A stretch of 29,973 nucleotides of DNA from an uncultured Lachnospiraceae bacterium (GCA_910577835.1 CAJTOU010000026.1:18467-48439); one strand, 5' to 3'. Positions 1-8,003 are shown, counted from the first letter of the stretch. Notes: a model not told the origin generated them from the letters alone. Numbers and translations are program-made.

Positions 1-479
1 ACAGAATAGTAAAATTCATATCCCAGCTCCGCCATTTGTCCGCTGTGCACTTTATAAATAACCGGTATTCCATGTCTGCATCCTACGGTCACCGCAGTTT
101 TTTCATCTGACGATAAATGTACATACAGTCTGGATTTTGGAAGCAAACCCTGTTTATCGATAGATGATACATACTTTTGTCCGGTTCCATGCCACAGATA
201 ATCTGGAGGTGTTTTTTGTTCCAGTTCTACATCTACCGGAACAGAATGCCCCTGATTGGCTCTGATTTTTGTTTTGTTCTCATTAAAAGAATATCTCTGT
301 TTATTATCTGTGCGTACAATTTCCTCCAGAATATTCATGTTAAACAGCTTTGTTTTTGCAATGCCCTTTATCAACTCATTTACATCTGCCCATCCGTGTT
401 TATCCAGTGTAATTCCTATAACTTCCGGTTTATGACGCAGAATCAGACTCATATATTTGCTTGTCTCTGTTAAACTCAT
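1..479 (-). CDS. kptA: RNA 2'-phosphotransferase (Tpt1/KptA family), 3' end cut by window
   Basis: Translating the minus strand from ATG at 479 gives about 159 residues with no stop before the window edge; the family is usually about 180 residues, so only a short C-terminal part is missing. Seen: LRHKP at residues 14-18 (Arg15, His16), QRYSF at 61-65 (Arg62), ANQGHS at 74-79 and WHGT at 96-99, the hallmark blocks of the family. Known for the family: it removes the 2'-phosphate from a splice junction RNA using NAD+, giving ADP-ribose 1''-2'' cyclic phosphate. Bacteria have no matching tRNA splicing pathway, so its substrate here is unknown. A purine-rich ribosome site (AGAGAGGGA) precedes the start. 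It is separated from the next gene upstream by about 146 bases, so it is probably its own transcript. Family call is confident; function in this cell is not. Confidence 0.93.
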   Translation of the reverse strand, partial: MSLTETSKYMSLILRHKPEVIGITLDKHGWADVNELIKGIAKTKLFNMNILEEIVRTDNKQRYSFNENKTKIRANQGHSVPVDVELEQKTPPDYLWHGTGQKYVSSIDKQGLLPKSRLYVHLSSDEKTAVTVGCRHGIPVIYKVHSGQMAELGYEFYYS

Positions 480-625
480 AATTTCCCTCTCTTTCTTCCC
501 ATATCTGATTTTCCCCTGTCATCTCCTTGTAAACATTTTCCTATAAATATTTTTTGTAAATCGTGCATTAATAAATCCTGTTTTTACAATTATATCTTTA
601 TCATTGTACTTCTATTAATCCATAC
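480..625. other. Intergenic stretch between kptA and the YjbR-family gene
   Basis: AT-rich and without a credible gene. On the minus strand a TATAAT lies about 100 bases before kptA with only a poor -35 partner (TTAATA, 18-base spacer), so a kptA promoter here is possible but not secure. No strong terminator hairpin is visible after the YjbR-family gene. Confidence 0.3.
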
Positions 626-994
626 TCATTCTTTGCTGCTCTTTTTCACTTTCTTCTCTTTTGATTTCTTCTCTGTCAAGTCATAGCTTTCGCTAATCGT
701 TCGCCGAATTTCCTTTTCCGGCACCGTTCCGTCCAGAATAATGGAATTCCAATGCTCTTTGTTCAAATGATACGCCGGAAGAACAGAATTATAAGCCTTA
801 CGCCACAAATCTCTCCATTCACTGTCACATTTCACATTAATCCATGTATGCTCCTCCCTTTCAAAAATCCATGCAAATACCTTGTGATTGCTGCGATGCC
901 GAATTACACACCAGTTTTTATCCGAAAACGGATAGTCCTCATAAACATCCGCAAATGTAAGGCAGTATGCCACAGCTTCTTTTCTGTCCGTCAT
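626..994 (-). CDS. MmcQ/YjbR family protein
   Basis: A 122-residue protein of the MmcQ/YjbR family (CyaY-like fold, sometimes annotated as DNA-binding; no established reaction). Seen: the N-terminal EAVAYCLTFADVYEDYPF block, a WINVKCD strand around residue 51-57, and the PAYHLNKEHWNSI block at about 73-85, which is the most characteristic family segment. The last 15 residues are a Lys/Ser-rich tail. The start lies 3 bases after the fabF stop, and its ribosome site (GAGGAA) is inside the last fabF codons, so the two genes are translationally coupled in one operon. Nothing in the sequence says why it travels with fabF. Confidence 0.85.
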   Translation of the reverse strand: MTDRKEAVAYCLTFADVYEDYPFSDKNWCVIRHRSNHKVFAWIFEREEHTWINVKCDSEWRDLWRKAYNSVLPAYHLNKEHWNSIILDGTVPEKEIRRTISESYDLTEKKSKEKKVKKSSKE

Positions 995-997
995 CTC

Positions 998-2233
998 TTA
1001 TTCCTCATATTTCTTCACCAATATTGTAGCATTATGCCCGCCAAAGCCCAGTGAATTGCTGATTGCCGCGCGAATATCCATATATACTCCTGCTCCTTTT
1101 GTATAGTCAAGGTCACATTCAGGGTCGTCTTCCTTCAATCCCACTGTCGGGTGAATATATCCCTCATTTATTGACTTGATACATGTTACAAGCTCCACTG
1201 CGCCCCCTGCTCCAAATAAATGGCCAATCATAGATTTTGTAGAATTAATCTTTACTTTATATGCCCAGTCACCAAACGCCCTTTTAATCGCTCTTGTTTC
1301 AAACAAATCGTTATATACTGTACTGGTTCCATGTGCATTGATATATTGTATGTCTTCTGGTTTCATGCCTGCTTCCTTAATCGCAAGCTCCATAGCTTTT
1401 GCTGCGCACAATCCATCTTCCAGAGGCGCTGTCATATGATTTGCATCACTGGTTGCTCCATAGCCTCCAATTTCGGCATAAATATGCGCACCACGCTTTT
1501 TTGCATGTTCCAGTTCCTCCAAAATCAGCACACCGGCTCCCTCTCCTGTCACAAAGCCATTTCTGCGTTTGTCAAATGGAATCGACGCATTAAACGGGTC
1601 TTCAGAATCTGTAAGTGCTGTAAGTGCCTGAAAAGTAGCTACTCCAAATCTGCTGATTGAGCTGTCTACACCACCTGCAAACATTATATCCAGTTCTCCA
1701 TATTTTACAGCATGAAACGCCTCACCGATAGAATTTGTTCCCGTAGCACACGCTGTTACCACATCAATTGATTTTCCATGTATTCCGAACTGAATCGAAA
1801 CATTTGCTGCTGCCATATTTCCAAGCACCATAGGAGCTGTCAGAGGATTTATTCTTGTCGGACCCTTTGCGAGCATTTTATCATATTCTCGCTCAATTCC
1901 CATAAGGCTTCCCACACCGGAACCAATCGAAATACCTACACGAAACGAATCCTCCTTCTCCATATCAAGTCCTGCATCTTCTGCCGCCTCCCTTGCTGCC
2001 GCTACTGCAAACTGTGAAAACCGGTCCATTCTTTTTGCAGATTTTACATCCATATATTTTTTTGCGTCAAAATCCTTTACATCCGCTGAGAGCTTTGCCT
2101 TATATTGTGTGGTATCAAAGTTTACAATTGGATTGATTCCCACCTTTTTTGCCTTTATTCCATTCCAAAACTCTTGCACAGAATTTCCGATTGGTGTAAT
2201 TACCCCCATTCCTGTTACTACTACTCTTCTCAT
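998..2233 (-). CDS. fabF: Beta-ketoacyl-ACP synthase II
   Basis: Condenses malonyl-ACP with a growing acyl-ACP in type II fatty acid synthesis, in the cytoplasm. At 411 residues it is the usual length. Seen: thiolase-fold active site Cys162 in VVTACATGTNS, His301 in NAHGTST, Lys333 and His338 in STKSMIGHLFGAGG, so the Cys-His-His set is complete, and the Gly-rich C-terminal NSLGFGGHNA block is present. It is the first gene of a two-gene operon with the YjbR-family gene. No other fab genes are in the window, so it stands apart from a fab cluster, or is a second copy. The start has AGAGGAAAATTTAA before it and a good promoter about 65 bases upstream. Confidence 0.97.
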   Translation of the reverse strand: MRRVVVTGMGVITPIGNSVQEFWNGIKAKKVGINPIVNFDTTQYKAKLSADVKDFDAKKYMDVKSAKRMDRFSQFAVAAAREAAEDAGLDMEKEDSFRVGISIGSGVGSLMGIEREYDKMLAKGPTRINPLTAPMVLGNMAAANVSIQFGIHGKSIDVVTACATGTNSIGEAFHAVKYGELDIMFAGGVDSSISRFGVATFQALTALTDSEDPFNASIPFDKRRNGFVTGEGAGVLILEELEHAKKRGAHIYAEIGGYGATSDANHMTAPLEDGLCAAKAMELAIKEAGMKPEDIQYINAHGTSTVYNDLFETRAIKRAFGDWAYKVKINSTKSMIGHLFGAGGAVELVTCIKSINEGYIHPTVGLKEDDPECDLDYTKGAGVYMDIRAAISNSLGFGGHNATILVKKYEE

Positions 2234-2295
2234 TTAAATTTTCCTCTTTTCTTTCCTTTGTTTTCTATAATTAATATCAATGCTTCTGATTTATA

Positions 2296-2324
2296 ATTAT
2301 AAGGCATGAGTCTGTGATATTCAA
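2296..2324 (-). promoter_or_regulatory. Promoter of fabF operon
   Basis: Minus strand: -35 TTGAAT, 17-base spacer, -10 TATAAT, ending about 63 bases before the fabF start. It lies just downstream of the guaB terminator, which supports an independent transcript. I see no FapR-like palindrome overlapping it. Confidence 0.75.
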
Positions 2325-2351
2325 GCATATTATATACAATGATTGCTCAAC

Positions 2352-2380
2352 AAAAAGACGAAGTCTTTCTGACTTCGCCC
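2352..2380 (-). terminator. Intrinsic terminator of guaB
   Basis: On the minus strand a GC-rich stem (GGCGAAGTC / GACTTCGTC, loop AGAAA) is followed by TTTTTG, 13 bases after the guaB stop. Confidence 0.88.
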
Positions 2381-2392
2381 TTTGCTTATTCT

Positions 2393-3847
2393 CTATACAT
2401 CAATGCTGTAATTTGGAGCTTCTTTTGTAATATGAATATCATGTGGATGACTTTCCTTTAAGGAAGCTGCTGAAATTTTTACAAACTTTCCAGTTTGCTT
2501 CAGTGTCTCGATATCCTTTGCACCGCAATATCCCATACCTGCACGAATACCACCGACAAGCTGATACACAATATCCTCCACGGTTCCTCTGTAAGCAACG
2601 CGCCCTTCTACACCCTCCGGAACCAGCTTCTTTGTATCTGTCTGGAAATAACGGTCTTTGCTTCCGTTTTCCATTGCGGCAATAGAACCCATACCACGAT
2701 AAACTTTGTATTTTCTTCCCTGATACAGTTCAAATTCTCCTGGAGATTCGTCACAGCCTGCAAAAATACTTCCCATCATACATACGTTTGCTCCGGCTGC
2801 AATCGCTTTGGTCATATCTCCAGAGAACTGAATACCACCATCTGCAATCACAGGAATACCATATTCCTTTGCAGCCGCATAGCCTTCCATTACCGCTGTT
2901 ATCTGCGGGACACCAATACCTGCCACTACACGGGTTGTACAGATAGAACCCGGTCCAATACCAATTTTTATCGCATCTGCACCAGCTTCAATCAGTGCCT
3001 TGGTCGCTTCTCCTGTCGCCACATTGCCTGCGATTACCTGAAGGTCCGGATAAGCCTTTTTAATCTCTCTTATGGCTTCCATAATATTTTTTGAATGTCC
3101 ATGAGCAGAATCCAGAACAACTACATCTACTTTTGCATCTACAAGCGCTGCTGTTCTCTCCATAATATTTTTTGTAATTCCTATGGCAGCACCGCACAAA
3201 AGCCTGCCCTGCTCATCTTTTGCAGCCAGAGGATACTTAATCTGTTTTTCAATATCCTTAATTGTAATAAGTCCCTTTAAATTGAAATTATCATCAACAA
3301 TTGGCAGCTTTTCTCTTCTTGATTTTGCCAGAATTTCCTTTGCTTCTTCAAGAGTAATTCCCTGCTTTGCCGTAATCAGATTTTCTGATGTCATGGATTC
3401 TTTGATTTTTTTAGTAAAATCTGTCTCAAATTTTAAATCACGGTTTGTAATAATACCTACAAGCTTTCCATTTTCTGTAATCGGAACACCGGAAATCCGA
3501 AACTTGGCCATCAGATTATCTGCATCCTGTAAAGTGTGCTCCGGTGATAATGAAAAAGGGTCTGAAATTACGCCGTTTTCAGAACGTTTTACTTTATCTA
3601 CCTCCTCTGCCTGTGCTTCCACTGACATATTCTTATGAATAATACCAATACCGCCCTGTCTCGCCATGGCAATTGCCATTCTATGCTCTGTAACAGTATC
3701 CATACCGGCACTCATCATAGGAATATTAAGTTTGATTTTTTTTGTCAAATAGGTAGATAAGTCTACCATATTTGGAGTCACTTCTGAATATGCAGGAACT
3801 AACAATACATCATCAAATGTAATTCCTTCGCCAATAATCTGTCCCAT
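2393..3847 (-). CDS. guaB: IMP dehydrogenase
   Basis: Oxidises IMP to XMP with NAD+, the committed step to guanine nucleotides. At 484 residues it is full length. Seen: TIM-barrel N-terminus (GITFDDVLLVPAYS, residues 8-21), a pair of CBS domains at roughly 95-205, the catalytic loop GPGSICTTR with Cys303, the IMP-binding ADGG at about 335-338, the MGSIFAG block at 358-364, and the flap Arg399-Tyr400. All key residues are present. It has its own promoter and terminator and looks monocistronic. The ribosome site GTGAGGA sits about 10 bases before ATG. I looked for a purine riboswitch in the leader and found none. Confidence 0.98.
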   Translation of the reverse strand: MGQIIGEGITFDDVLLVPAYSEVTPNMVDLSTYLTKKIKLNIPMMSAGMDTVTEHRMAIAMARQGGIGIIHKNMSVEAQAEEVDKVKRSENGVISDPFSLSPEHTLQDADNLMAKFRISGVPITENGKLVGIITNRDLKFETDFTKKIKESMTSENLITAKQGITLEEAKEILAKSRREKLPIVDDNFNLKGLITIKDIEKQIKYPLAAKDEQGRLLCGAAIGITKNIMERTAALVDAKVDVVVLDSAHGHSKNIMEAIREIKKAYPDLQVIAGNVATGEATKALIEAGADAIKIGIGPGSICTTRVVAGIGVPQITAVMEGYAAAKEYGIPVIADGGIQFSGDMTKAIAAGANVCMMGSIFAGCDESPGEFELYQGRKYKVYRGMGSIAAMENGSKDRYFQTDTKKLVPEGVEGRVAYRGTVEDIVYQLVGGIRAGMGYCGAKDIETLKQTGKFVKISAASLKESHPHDIHITKEAPNYSIDV

Positions 3848-3903
3848 TGATAATAATCCTCACTTTCTTTCGTCTATACAGTTTCATTGTCTATATTTTT
3901 ACT

Positions 3904-3932
3904 ATGGTAATTTATTTTTCTTTTACTGTCAA
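3904..3932 (-). promoter_or_regulatory. Promoter of guaB
   Basis: Minus strand: perfect -35 TTGACA, 17-base spacer, -10 TACCAT. This gives a leader of about 50 bases, too short for a riboswitch. Confidence 0.75.
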
Positions 3933-4023
3933 GCATTTTTGTAAAATTTGTTATAATTTTATAAATTTTCAGAGAATAAAGTGTTTTTTGTACATCATAT
4001 TGACTATTACACATTTAGTAAGG

Positions 4024-4189
4024 TATGAAAGAACAAAGTGCTTGAAATACTATAAATTTACAATAGCCTTCCTGCACTTTGTTCATAAATAGCTGCTCTG
4101 TAAGAGCTGCGTCTAAGAAATACGAAGTAATTTCTTATGAAAGAACAAAGTGCTTGAAATACTATAAATTTACAATAACCTTCCTGCAC
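4024..4189. repeat. 54-bp direct repeat, two copies 112 bp apart
   Basis: 4024-4077 and 4136-4189 are identical over 54 bases except one (G at the TACAATAgCC position of the first copy, A in the second). Both begin TATGAAAGAACAAAGTGC and end CTTCCTGCAC. The 58 bases between them hold a copy of an interspersed repeat (4092-4143) that runs into the second copy. The end of the first copy plus a few bases (GCACTTTGTTCATAA) is also nearly an inverted match to the start of the second copy, so the segment can fold. It fills most of the 441-base gene-free gap 3848-4288. Likely a tandem duplication; no coding sequence is visible. Confidence 0.9.
4092..4143 (+). repeat. Interspersed repeat, full copy 1
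   Basis: Two small hairpins in a row: GCTCT-GTA-AGAGC, then GAAAT...ATTTC, ending CTTATGAAAG. It aligns along its full length with 16607-16660 (plus strand) and with the minus strand of 13241-13294, and its second half with the minus strand of 5737-5765 and 8624-8655. Confidence 0.7.
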
Positions 4190-4193
4190 CAAA

Positions 4194-4240
4194 TCAAAAA
4201 CAGTACAAAGTTTTAGTAATTTTACTAAATCTCGTACTGC
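4194..4240 (-). terminator. Terminator of the mrp operon
   Basis: A long inverted repeat (CAGTAC...GTACTG outside, TTTAGTAA/TTACTAAA inside) followed on the minus strand by TTTTTGATTT, about 50 bases after the stop of the small membrane protein gene. Confidence 0.75.
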
Positions 4241-4288
4241 TTTCTCACTTATTGTCTTACATTCATCATTTTAATATAACATTTCAGC

Positions 4289-4795
4289 TTACGAAAGTTT
4301 TATCTTGCCCGGTGCCGCCATCTTCATTGCATCCAGCATTTTCTGGTCAAATTCCATATAAATCTTTGCAGTAGAAGCGCCATAAGGGACTATCAATATA
4401 TAAACTGGTTCACTATTCTCACCTGACGTATAATCAAAAGCCTTCATCTGAGTGTTTCTGTGATAGCCGCTGACATAGGTACTTTCTATCGGAGCAATCA
4501 CTTCGCATTTGGAAACGTCTACTGTCTGCTGATTTTTTCTTTTATTTTTTCCGTATATCTTGTCTATGGTAAGCTCATTATTTACCAGTACAAATTCATA
4601 CTCCACCGATGTCATAAAAAAAACATACCATGTGACATACCCCAGAAAAAATATTGCTATAATCCCATATATCCCCATAAAGAAAGTTATTATATAGGAA
4701 AAAAATAACGCTGCAACAAGAACTGCTACTCTGAGCATAATTGCACTTATCTCTGTTTTTTTACTTACAAGCTTTTCTACATATCTGTTATCCAT
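4289..4795 (-). CDS. Small two-helix membrane protein (DUF6106-like)
   Basis: I chose the ATG at 4795 (168 residues) because GGAG lies 8 bases before it; the reading frame is open further up to 4858 but has no ribosome site there. Seen: two adjacent hydrophobic helices at about 22-40 and 43-61, then a soluble domain beginning EYEFVLVNNELTIDKIYGK, which looks like a small PH-like beta-domain. From memory this resembles the DUF6106 proteins of Lachnospiraceae, but I could not compare it. The gene follows mrp by 67 bases and shares its terminator, so it is probably in the mrp transcript. Function unknown; a membrane-attached cytoplasmic domain is the most that can be said. Confidence 0.8.
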   Translation of the reverse strand: MDNRYVEKLVSKKTEISAIMLRVAVLVAALFFSYIITFFMGIYGIIAIFFLGYVTWYVFFMTSVEYEFVLVNNELTIDKIYGKNKRKNQQTVDVSKCEVIAPIESTYVSGYHRNTQMKAFDYTSGENSEPVYILIVPYGASTAKIYMEFDQKMLDAMKMAAPGKIKLS

Positions 4796-4862
4796 AAAAA
4801 TATCTCCGTAAATAATGCAAACAACCTTGCGTTGATTGCCTGATAATGCAACCAACATTATA

Positions 4863-5705
4863 TTAGTTGTTTAAATCAATCAGTCCCGCAGTAAACTCTT
4901 TTAACCAAGTTCTGTCAAGTTCTTCAATCCTTCCCTTATCACAGAGCCTTGCCGCCTCCGAATCAATCGGGAGCTTTGCAAAATTGCTAATCTGATATTT
5001 CTTTGCAAGCTCTTCCACTCTGCTTTCCCCAAATACAGAAATTTCTTTGCCGCAGTCAGGACATTTTAAATAAGACATATTTTCTACTATGCCTGCTACT
5101 TTCACCTTCATCAGTTCTGCCATTCTCACTGCCTTTTCTACAATCATCTGCACAAGCTCCTGAGGAGAAGCAACTATGACAATACTGTTTACCGGAAGAG
5201 ACTGATATACAGTAAGAGGTACATCTCCTGTTCCCGGAGGCATATCTACAAACATATAATCAATTTCTCCCCAGTATACCTCTGACCAGAACTGCCTTAC
5301 CATATTTGCAATTACTGGACCTCTCCAGATTACAGGGTCCGTCTCATGCTCCAGAATCAGATTCGTTGACATAATTTTGATATTCTTCGAAGATACTGCC
5401 GGCTTTAATCCTTCCTCTGATGATTCCGGTGTTGCATGAATTCCAAAAATCTTCGGAATAGATGGACCTGTAATATCCGCATCTAAAACAGCCGTTTTAT
5501 ACCCTCTTTTTTCCATTTCTATTGCCAGCAACGATGTTACCAGTGACTTTCCGACTCCTCCTTTTCCGCTGACCACTCCGATAACATTCTTTATATTGCT
5601 GAATTTATTCATTGGTTCCGAAAAATCTGTCTGCTCCTTAGCTCTGCTGGCACAGCCCTCACAGGATTCCTTTGTACAATTTGTATCATTACATTCTCTT
5701 GGCAT
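4863..5705 (-). CDS. mrp: Mrp/NBP35-type iron-sulfur carrier ATPase
   Basis: A 280-residue P-loop ATPase of the Mrp/ApbC/NBP35 family, which carries and transfers Fe-S clusters in the cytoplasm. Seen: deviant Walker A GKGGVGKS at 47-54, DADITGPS at 76-82, VDMPPGTGDVPLT at about 153-165, and the C-terminal CPDC pair (Cys215, Cys218) that bridges a cluster between subunits. The N-terminus carries four cysteines (5, 10, 15, 18) in a C-x4-C-x4-C-x2-C arrangement, reminiscent of the N-terminal cluster of NBP35 but with different spacing. There is no N-terminal DUF59 domain. A strong promoter lies about 110 bases upstream and a half copy of the interspersed repeat lies in the leader. Confidence 0.93.
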   Translation of the reverse strand: MPRECNDTNCTKESCEGCASRAKEQTDFSEPMNKFSNIKNVIGVVSGKGGVGKSLVTSLLAIEMEKRGYKTAVLDADITGPSIPKIFGIHATPESSEEGLKPAVSSKNIKIMSTNLILEHETDPVIWRGPVIANMVRQFWSEVYWGEIDYMFVDMPPGTGDVPLTVYQSLPVNSIVIVASPQELVQMIVEKAVRMAELMKVKVAGIVENMSYLKCPDCGKEISVFGESRVEELAKKYQISNFAKLPIDSEAARLCDKGRIEELDRTWLKEFTAGLIDLNN

Positions 5706-5736
5706 ATGCTTATCCTTTCTTAAAATTTTTCTTTGT

Positions 5737-5765
5737 TTTATAGAAAATTACTTTGTATTTTCTAA
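5737..5765 (-). repeat. Interspersed repeat, half copy in mrp leader
   Basis: Minus strand: hairpin TAGAAAAT...ATTTTCTA around ACAAAGTA, followed by TATAAAAC, matching the second half of the full copies. It lies between the mrp promoter and ribosome site, so it is transcribed in the mrp leader. Confidence 0.6.
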
Positions 5766-5814
5766 TATATCATTTTCCACATATTATATATCATAACACA
5801 AATCTGAAATAATT

Positions 5815-5843
5815 AGTATAAAAATTTAGAAAAAATCTGTCAA
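5815..5843 (-). promoter_or_regulatory. Promoter of mrp
   Basis: Minus strand: -35 TTGACA, 17-base spacer, -10 TATACT. Near consensus. Leader of about 100 bases. Confidence 0.8.
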
Positions 5844-5906
5844 TTACCAGATATCCAAAACATTCAAAAATAAACTGTGCTAAAACAACAGTCCTATTAT
5901 TAAATA

Positions 5907-5933
5907 ATGCCGGAACATAACTTGTTCCGGCAT
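5907..5933. terminator. Terminator after groEL
   Basis: Perfect 11-bp stem (ATGCCGGAACA / TGTTCCGGCAT) with a 5-base loop, 28 bases after the groEL stop on the minus strand; followed by TATTTAATAA there and by ATATTTTCT on the plus strand. Confidence 0.8.
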
Positions 5934-5961
5934 ATATTTTCTGTAAAATTATATTTCTTTT

Positions 5962-7584
5962 TTACATCATTCCCATTCCCGGATTTCCAGCCGGCATTGG
6001 AGGTACATCTTCCTTGATAGTAGCCACTACGGATTCTGTTGTCAGCAATGTAGAAGCCACGCTTGTTGCATTCTGCAGTGCGCTTCTTGTTACCTTTGCA
6101 GGGTCAAGAATACCAGCGTCTACCATAGATACATATTCCTCTTTGTAAGCATCAAAGCCTGTTCCAACCTCGGATTCCTTCACTTTGTTTACAATTACAG
6201 CTCCCTCAAGACCTGCATTTTCAACAATTGCAAATAATGGAGCCTCCAGAGCCTTCAAAATAACGTTTGCTCCTGTCTTCTCGTCACCCTCCAGTGTATT
6301 TACAAGTTTGGCAACCTCTTTAGAAGCATGAATATATGCGGAACCGCCTCCTGCGATAATACCCTCTTCCACGGCAGCTCTTGTTGAGCTTAACGCATCC
6401 TCCATGCGAAGTTTCTTTTCCTTCATCTCTGTCTCAGTAGCAGCGCCTACGCGAATAACAGCCACACCACCGGAAAGCTTTGCAAGTCTCTCCTGTAATT
6501 TTTCTCTGTCAAAATCAGAAGTAGTCTCTGTAATCTGCTTCTTAATCTGAGAAACTCTTGCAGCAATCTCTTCTTTGTCGCCGCAGCCGTCTACGATAAT
6601 TGTGTTTTCCTTCTGAACCTTTACAGACTTTGCACGACCAAGCTGCTCCATAGTTGCTTCTTTCAGGTCAAGTCCCAGTTCTTCGGAAATCACGCTTCCG
6701 CCTGTCAATGCTGCGATATCCTGAAGCATTTCCTTTCTTCTGTCGCCATAGCCTGGAGCCTTGACAGCCACTACATTGAAAGTACCTCTTAATTTATTTA
6801 CAATCAGAGTTGTGAGTGCTTCTCCCTCTACATCTTCTGCAATAATCAGAAGTCTTGAACCGGACTGTACAATCTGCTCAAGAAGCGGAAGAATTTCCTG
6901 AATATTTGAAATCTTTTTATCTGTAATCAGGATATACGGGTCATCTAATACAGCTTCCATTTTATCCATATCAGTAGCCATATATGCTGAAATATATCCT
7001 CTGTCAAACTGCATTCCTTCTACAAGGTCAAGCTCTGTCAGCATGGTCTTTGATTCTTCGATTGTAATAACGCCGTCATTGGAAACCTTTTCCATAGCAT
7101 CTGCAACCATATTTCCTACTTCGTCATCTCCGGAAGAAATAGCAGCTACTCTTGCAATCTGCTCCTTACTGCTTACCTTTGAACTCATACCCTGAATTGC
7201 CTCTACTGCAATATCTGTGGCCTTCTTCATACCCTTTCTCAGAATAATCGGGTTTGCGCCTGCTGCGAGGTTCTTCATTCCTTCGTTTACCATGGCCTGA
7301 GCCAGTACAGTAGCAGTGGTAGTTCCGTCACCGGCTACATCATTTGTCTTGGTAGCTACTTCCTTTAAAATCTGTGCTCCCATATTCTCGAAAGAATCCT
7401 CAAGTTCGATTTCCTTTGCGATAGACACACCGTCATTTGTGATAAGCGGTGTACCATAGGACTTGTCAAGAACTACGTTTCTTCCCTTTGGTCCCAGTGT
7501 TACCTTTACTGTATTTGCTAATTTATTAACGCCCTCTTCCAAAGCTTTTCTTGCTTCTGCGCCATACTTGATTTCCTTTGCCAT
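5962..7584 (-). CDS. groEL: Chaperonin GroEL (Hsp60)
   Basis: ATP-driven tetradecameric folding chamber, cytoplasmic. At 540 residues it is full length. Seen: VTLGPKGRNVVLDK at 28-41, NDGVSIAKEIELED at 50-63, the ATPase loop VAGDGTTTATVL with Asp86, and the late AAVEEGIIAGGGSA block. The C-terminus is GNPGMGMM, a short form of the Gly-Met tail. It follows groES by 73 bases in one operon under the CIRCE operator. The ribosome site AGGAGG is well placed. No unusual residues noticed. Confidence 0.99.
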   Translation of the reverse strand: MAKEIKYGAEARKALEEGVNKLANTVKVTLGPKGRNVVLDKSYGTPLITNDGVSIAKEIELEDSFENMGAQILKEVATKTNDVAGDGTTTATVLAQAMVNEGMKNLAAGANPIILRKGMKKATDIAVEAIQGMSSKVSSKEQIARVAAISSGDDEVGNMVADAMEKVSNDGVITIEESKTMLTELDLVEGMQFDRGYISAYMATDMDKMEAVLDDPYILITDKKISNIQEILPLLEQIVQSGSRLLIIAEDVEGEALTTLIVNKLRGTFNVVAVKAPGYGDRRKEMLQDIAALTGGSVISEELGLDLKEATMEQLGRAKSVKVQKENTIIVDGCGDKEEIAARVSQIKKQITETTSDFDREKLQERLAKLSGGVAVIRVGAATETEMKEKKLRMEDALSSTRAAVEEGIIAGGGSAYIHASKEVAKLVNTLEGDEKTGANVILKALEAPLFAIVENAGLEGAVIVNKVKESEVGTGFDAYKEEYVSMVDAGILDPAKVTRSALQNATSVASTLLTTESVVATIKEDVPPMPAGNPGMGMM

Positions 7585-7657
7585 TTTTAATGCCTCCTAT
7601 AATTTTCTGTCATTATTTCAATTCATTATTTCAATTTACCCACAATAGCATTTCTTC

Positions 7658-7921
7658 TTATTCTACTACTGCAAGAACATCTTCTTCCTTAACAATAATC
7701 AGTTCCTCGTCGTCTATTTTTACTGTGTTGCCGGCATACTTGGAATAAATTACCTTTACGCCTTCCTTTAACAGCTCAGACTCAACGCCCTCGCCCTTTG
7801 CAACAACTACGGCTTCCTGAGGCTTTTCCTTGGACTGTCCCGGAAGAACAATTCCTGACTTTGTGGTTTCCTCTGCCTCTACCTGTCTGATTACTAATCT
7901 GTCACCTAATGGCTTTAACAT
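7658..7921 (-). CDS. groES: Co-chaperonin GroES (Hsp10)
   Basis: Lid of the GroEL chamber. I start it at the ATG at 7921 (MLKPLGDRLV), with TGGAGG 8 bases before; an in-frame TTG five codons earlier falls on that ribosome site and is rejected. Seen: PLGDRLVIR at 4-12, the mobile loop EAEETTKSGIVLPG at 15-28, KVIYSKYAG at about 56-64 and the closing DDEELIIVKEEDVLAVV. At 87 residues it is several residues shorter than the usual 94-97; the missing part is in the region between VVVAKGEG and the VKVIYSKYAG strand, that is, the roof hairpin side. Confidence 0.98.
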   Translation of the reverse strand: MLKPLGDRLVIRQVEAEETTKSGIVLPGQSKEKPQEAVVVAKGEGVESELLKEGVKVIYSKYAGNTVKIDDEELIIVKEEDVLAVVE

Positions 7922-7960
7922 TTCTATTTCCTCCAATCTTATGCTTTGCTTTTTGTTTTG

Positions 7961-7987
7961 TTAGCACTCGTTGTTTTTGAGTGCTAC
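7961..7987 (-). promoter_or_regulatory. CIRCE operator (HrcA site) of groESL
   Basis: TTAGCACTC, 9 bases, GAGTGCTAC: the CIRCE inverted repeat with one mismatch in the last base. It lies downstream of the groES -10 in the leader, the normal position, so HrcA repression relieved by heat is expected. Confidence 0.96.
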
Positions 7988-8003
7988 TCGTTTGCTGATT
8001 TGT

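Noticed and set aside
2495..3094. 199-codon plus-strand frame inside guaB
   Set aside because: Shadow of guaB: Cys/His/Thr-rich with no domain, no SD, on the opposite strand of a perfect IMP dehydrogenase.
4024..4189. CRISPR array from the 54-bp repeats
   Set aside because: Only two copies, too long, unequal spacer containing another repeat, no cas genes.
3848..4288. Purine riboswitch before guaB
   Set aside because: The promoter lies about 55 bases from the start, leaving no room, and no aptamer core is seen.
7922..7936. groES start at the upstream TTG
   Set aside because: That codon falls inside the GGAGG ribosome site of the ATG at 7921, and the extra residues do not fit the family.
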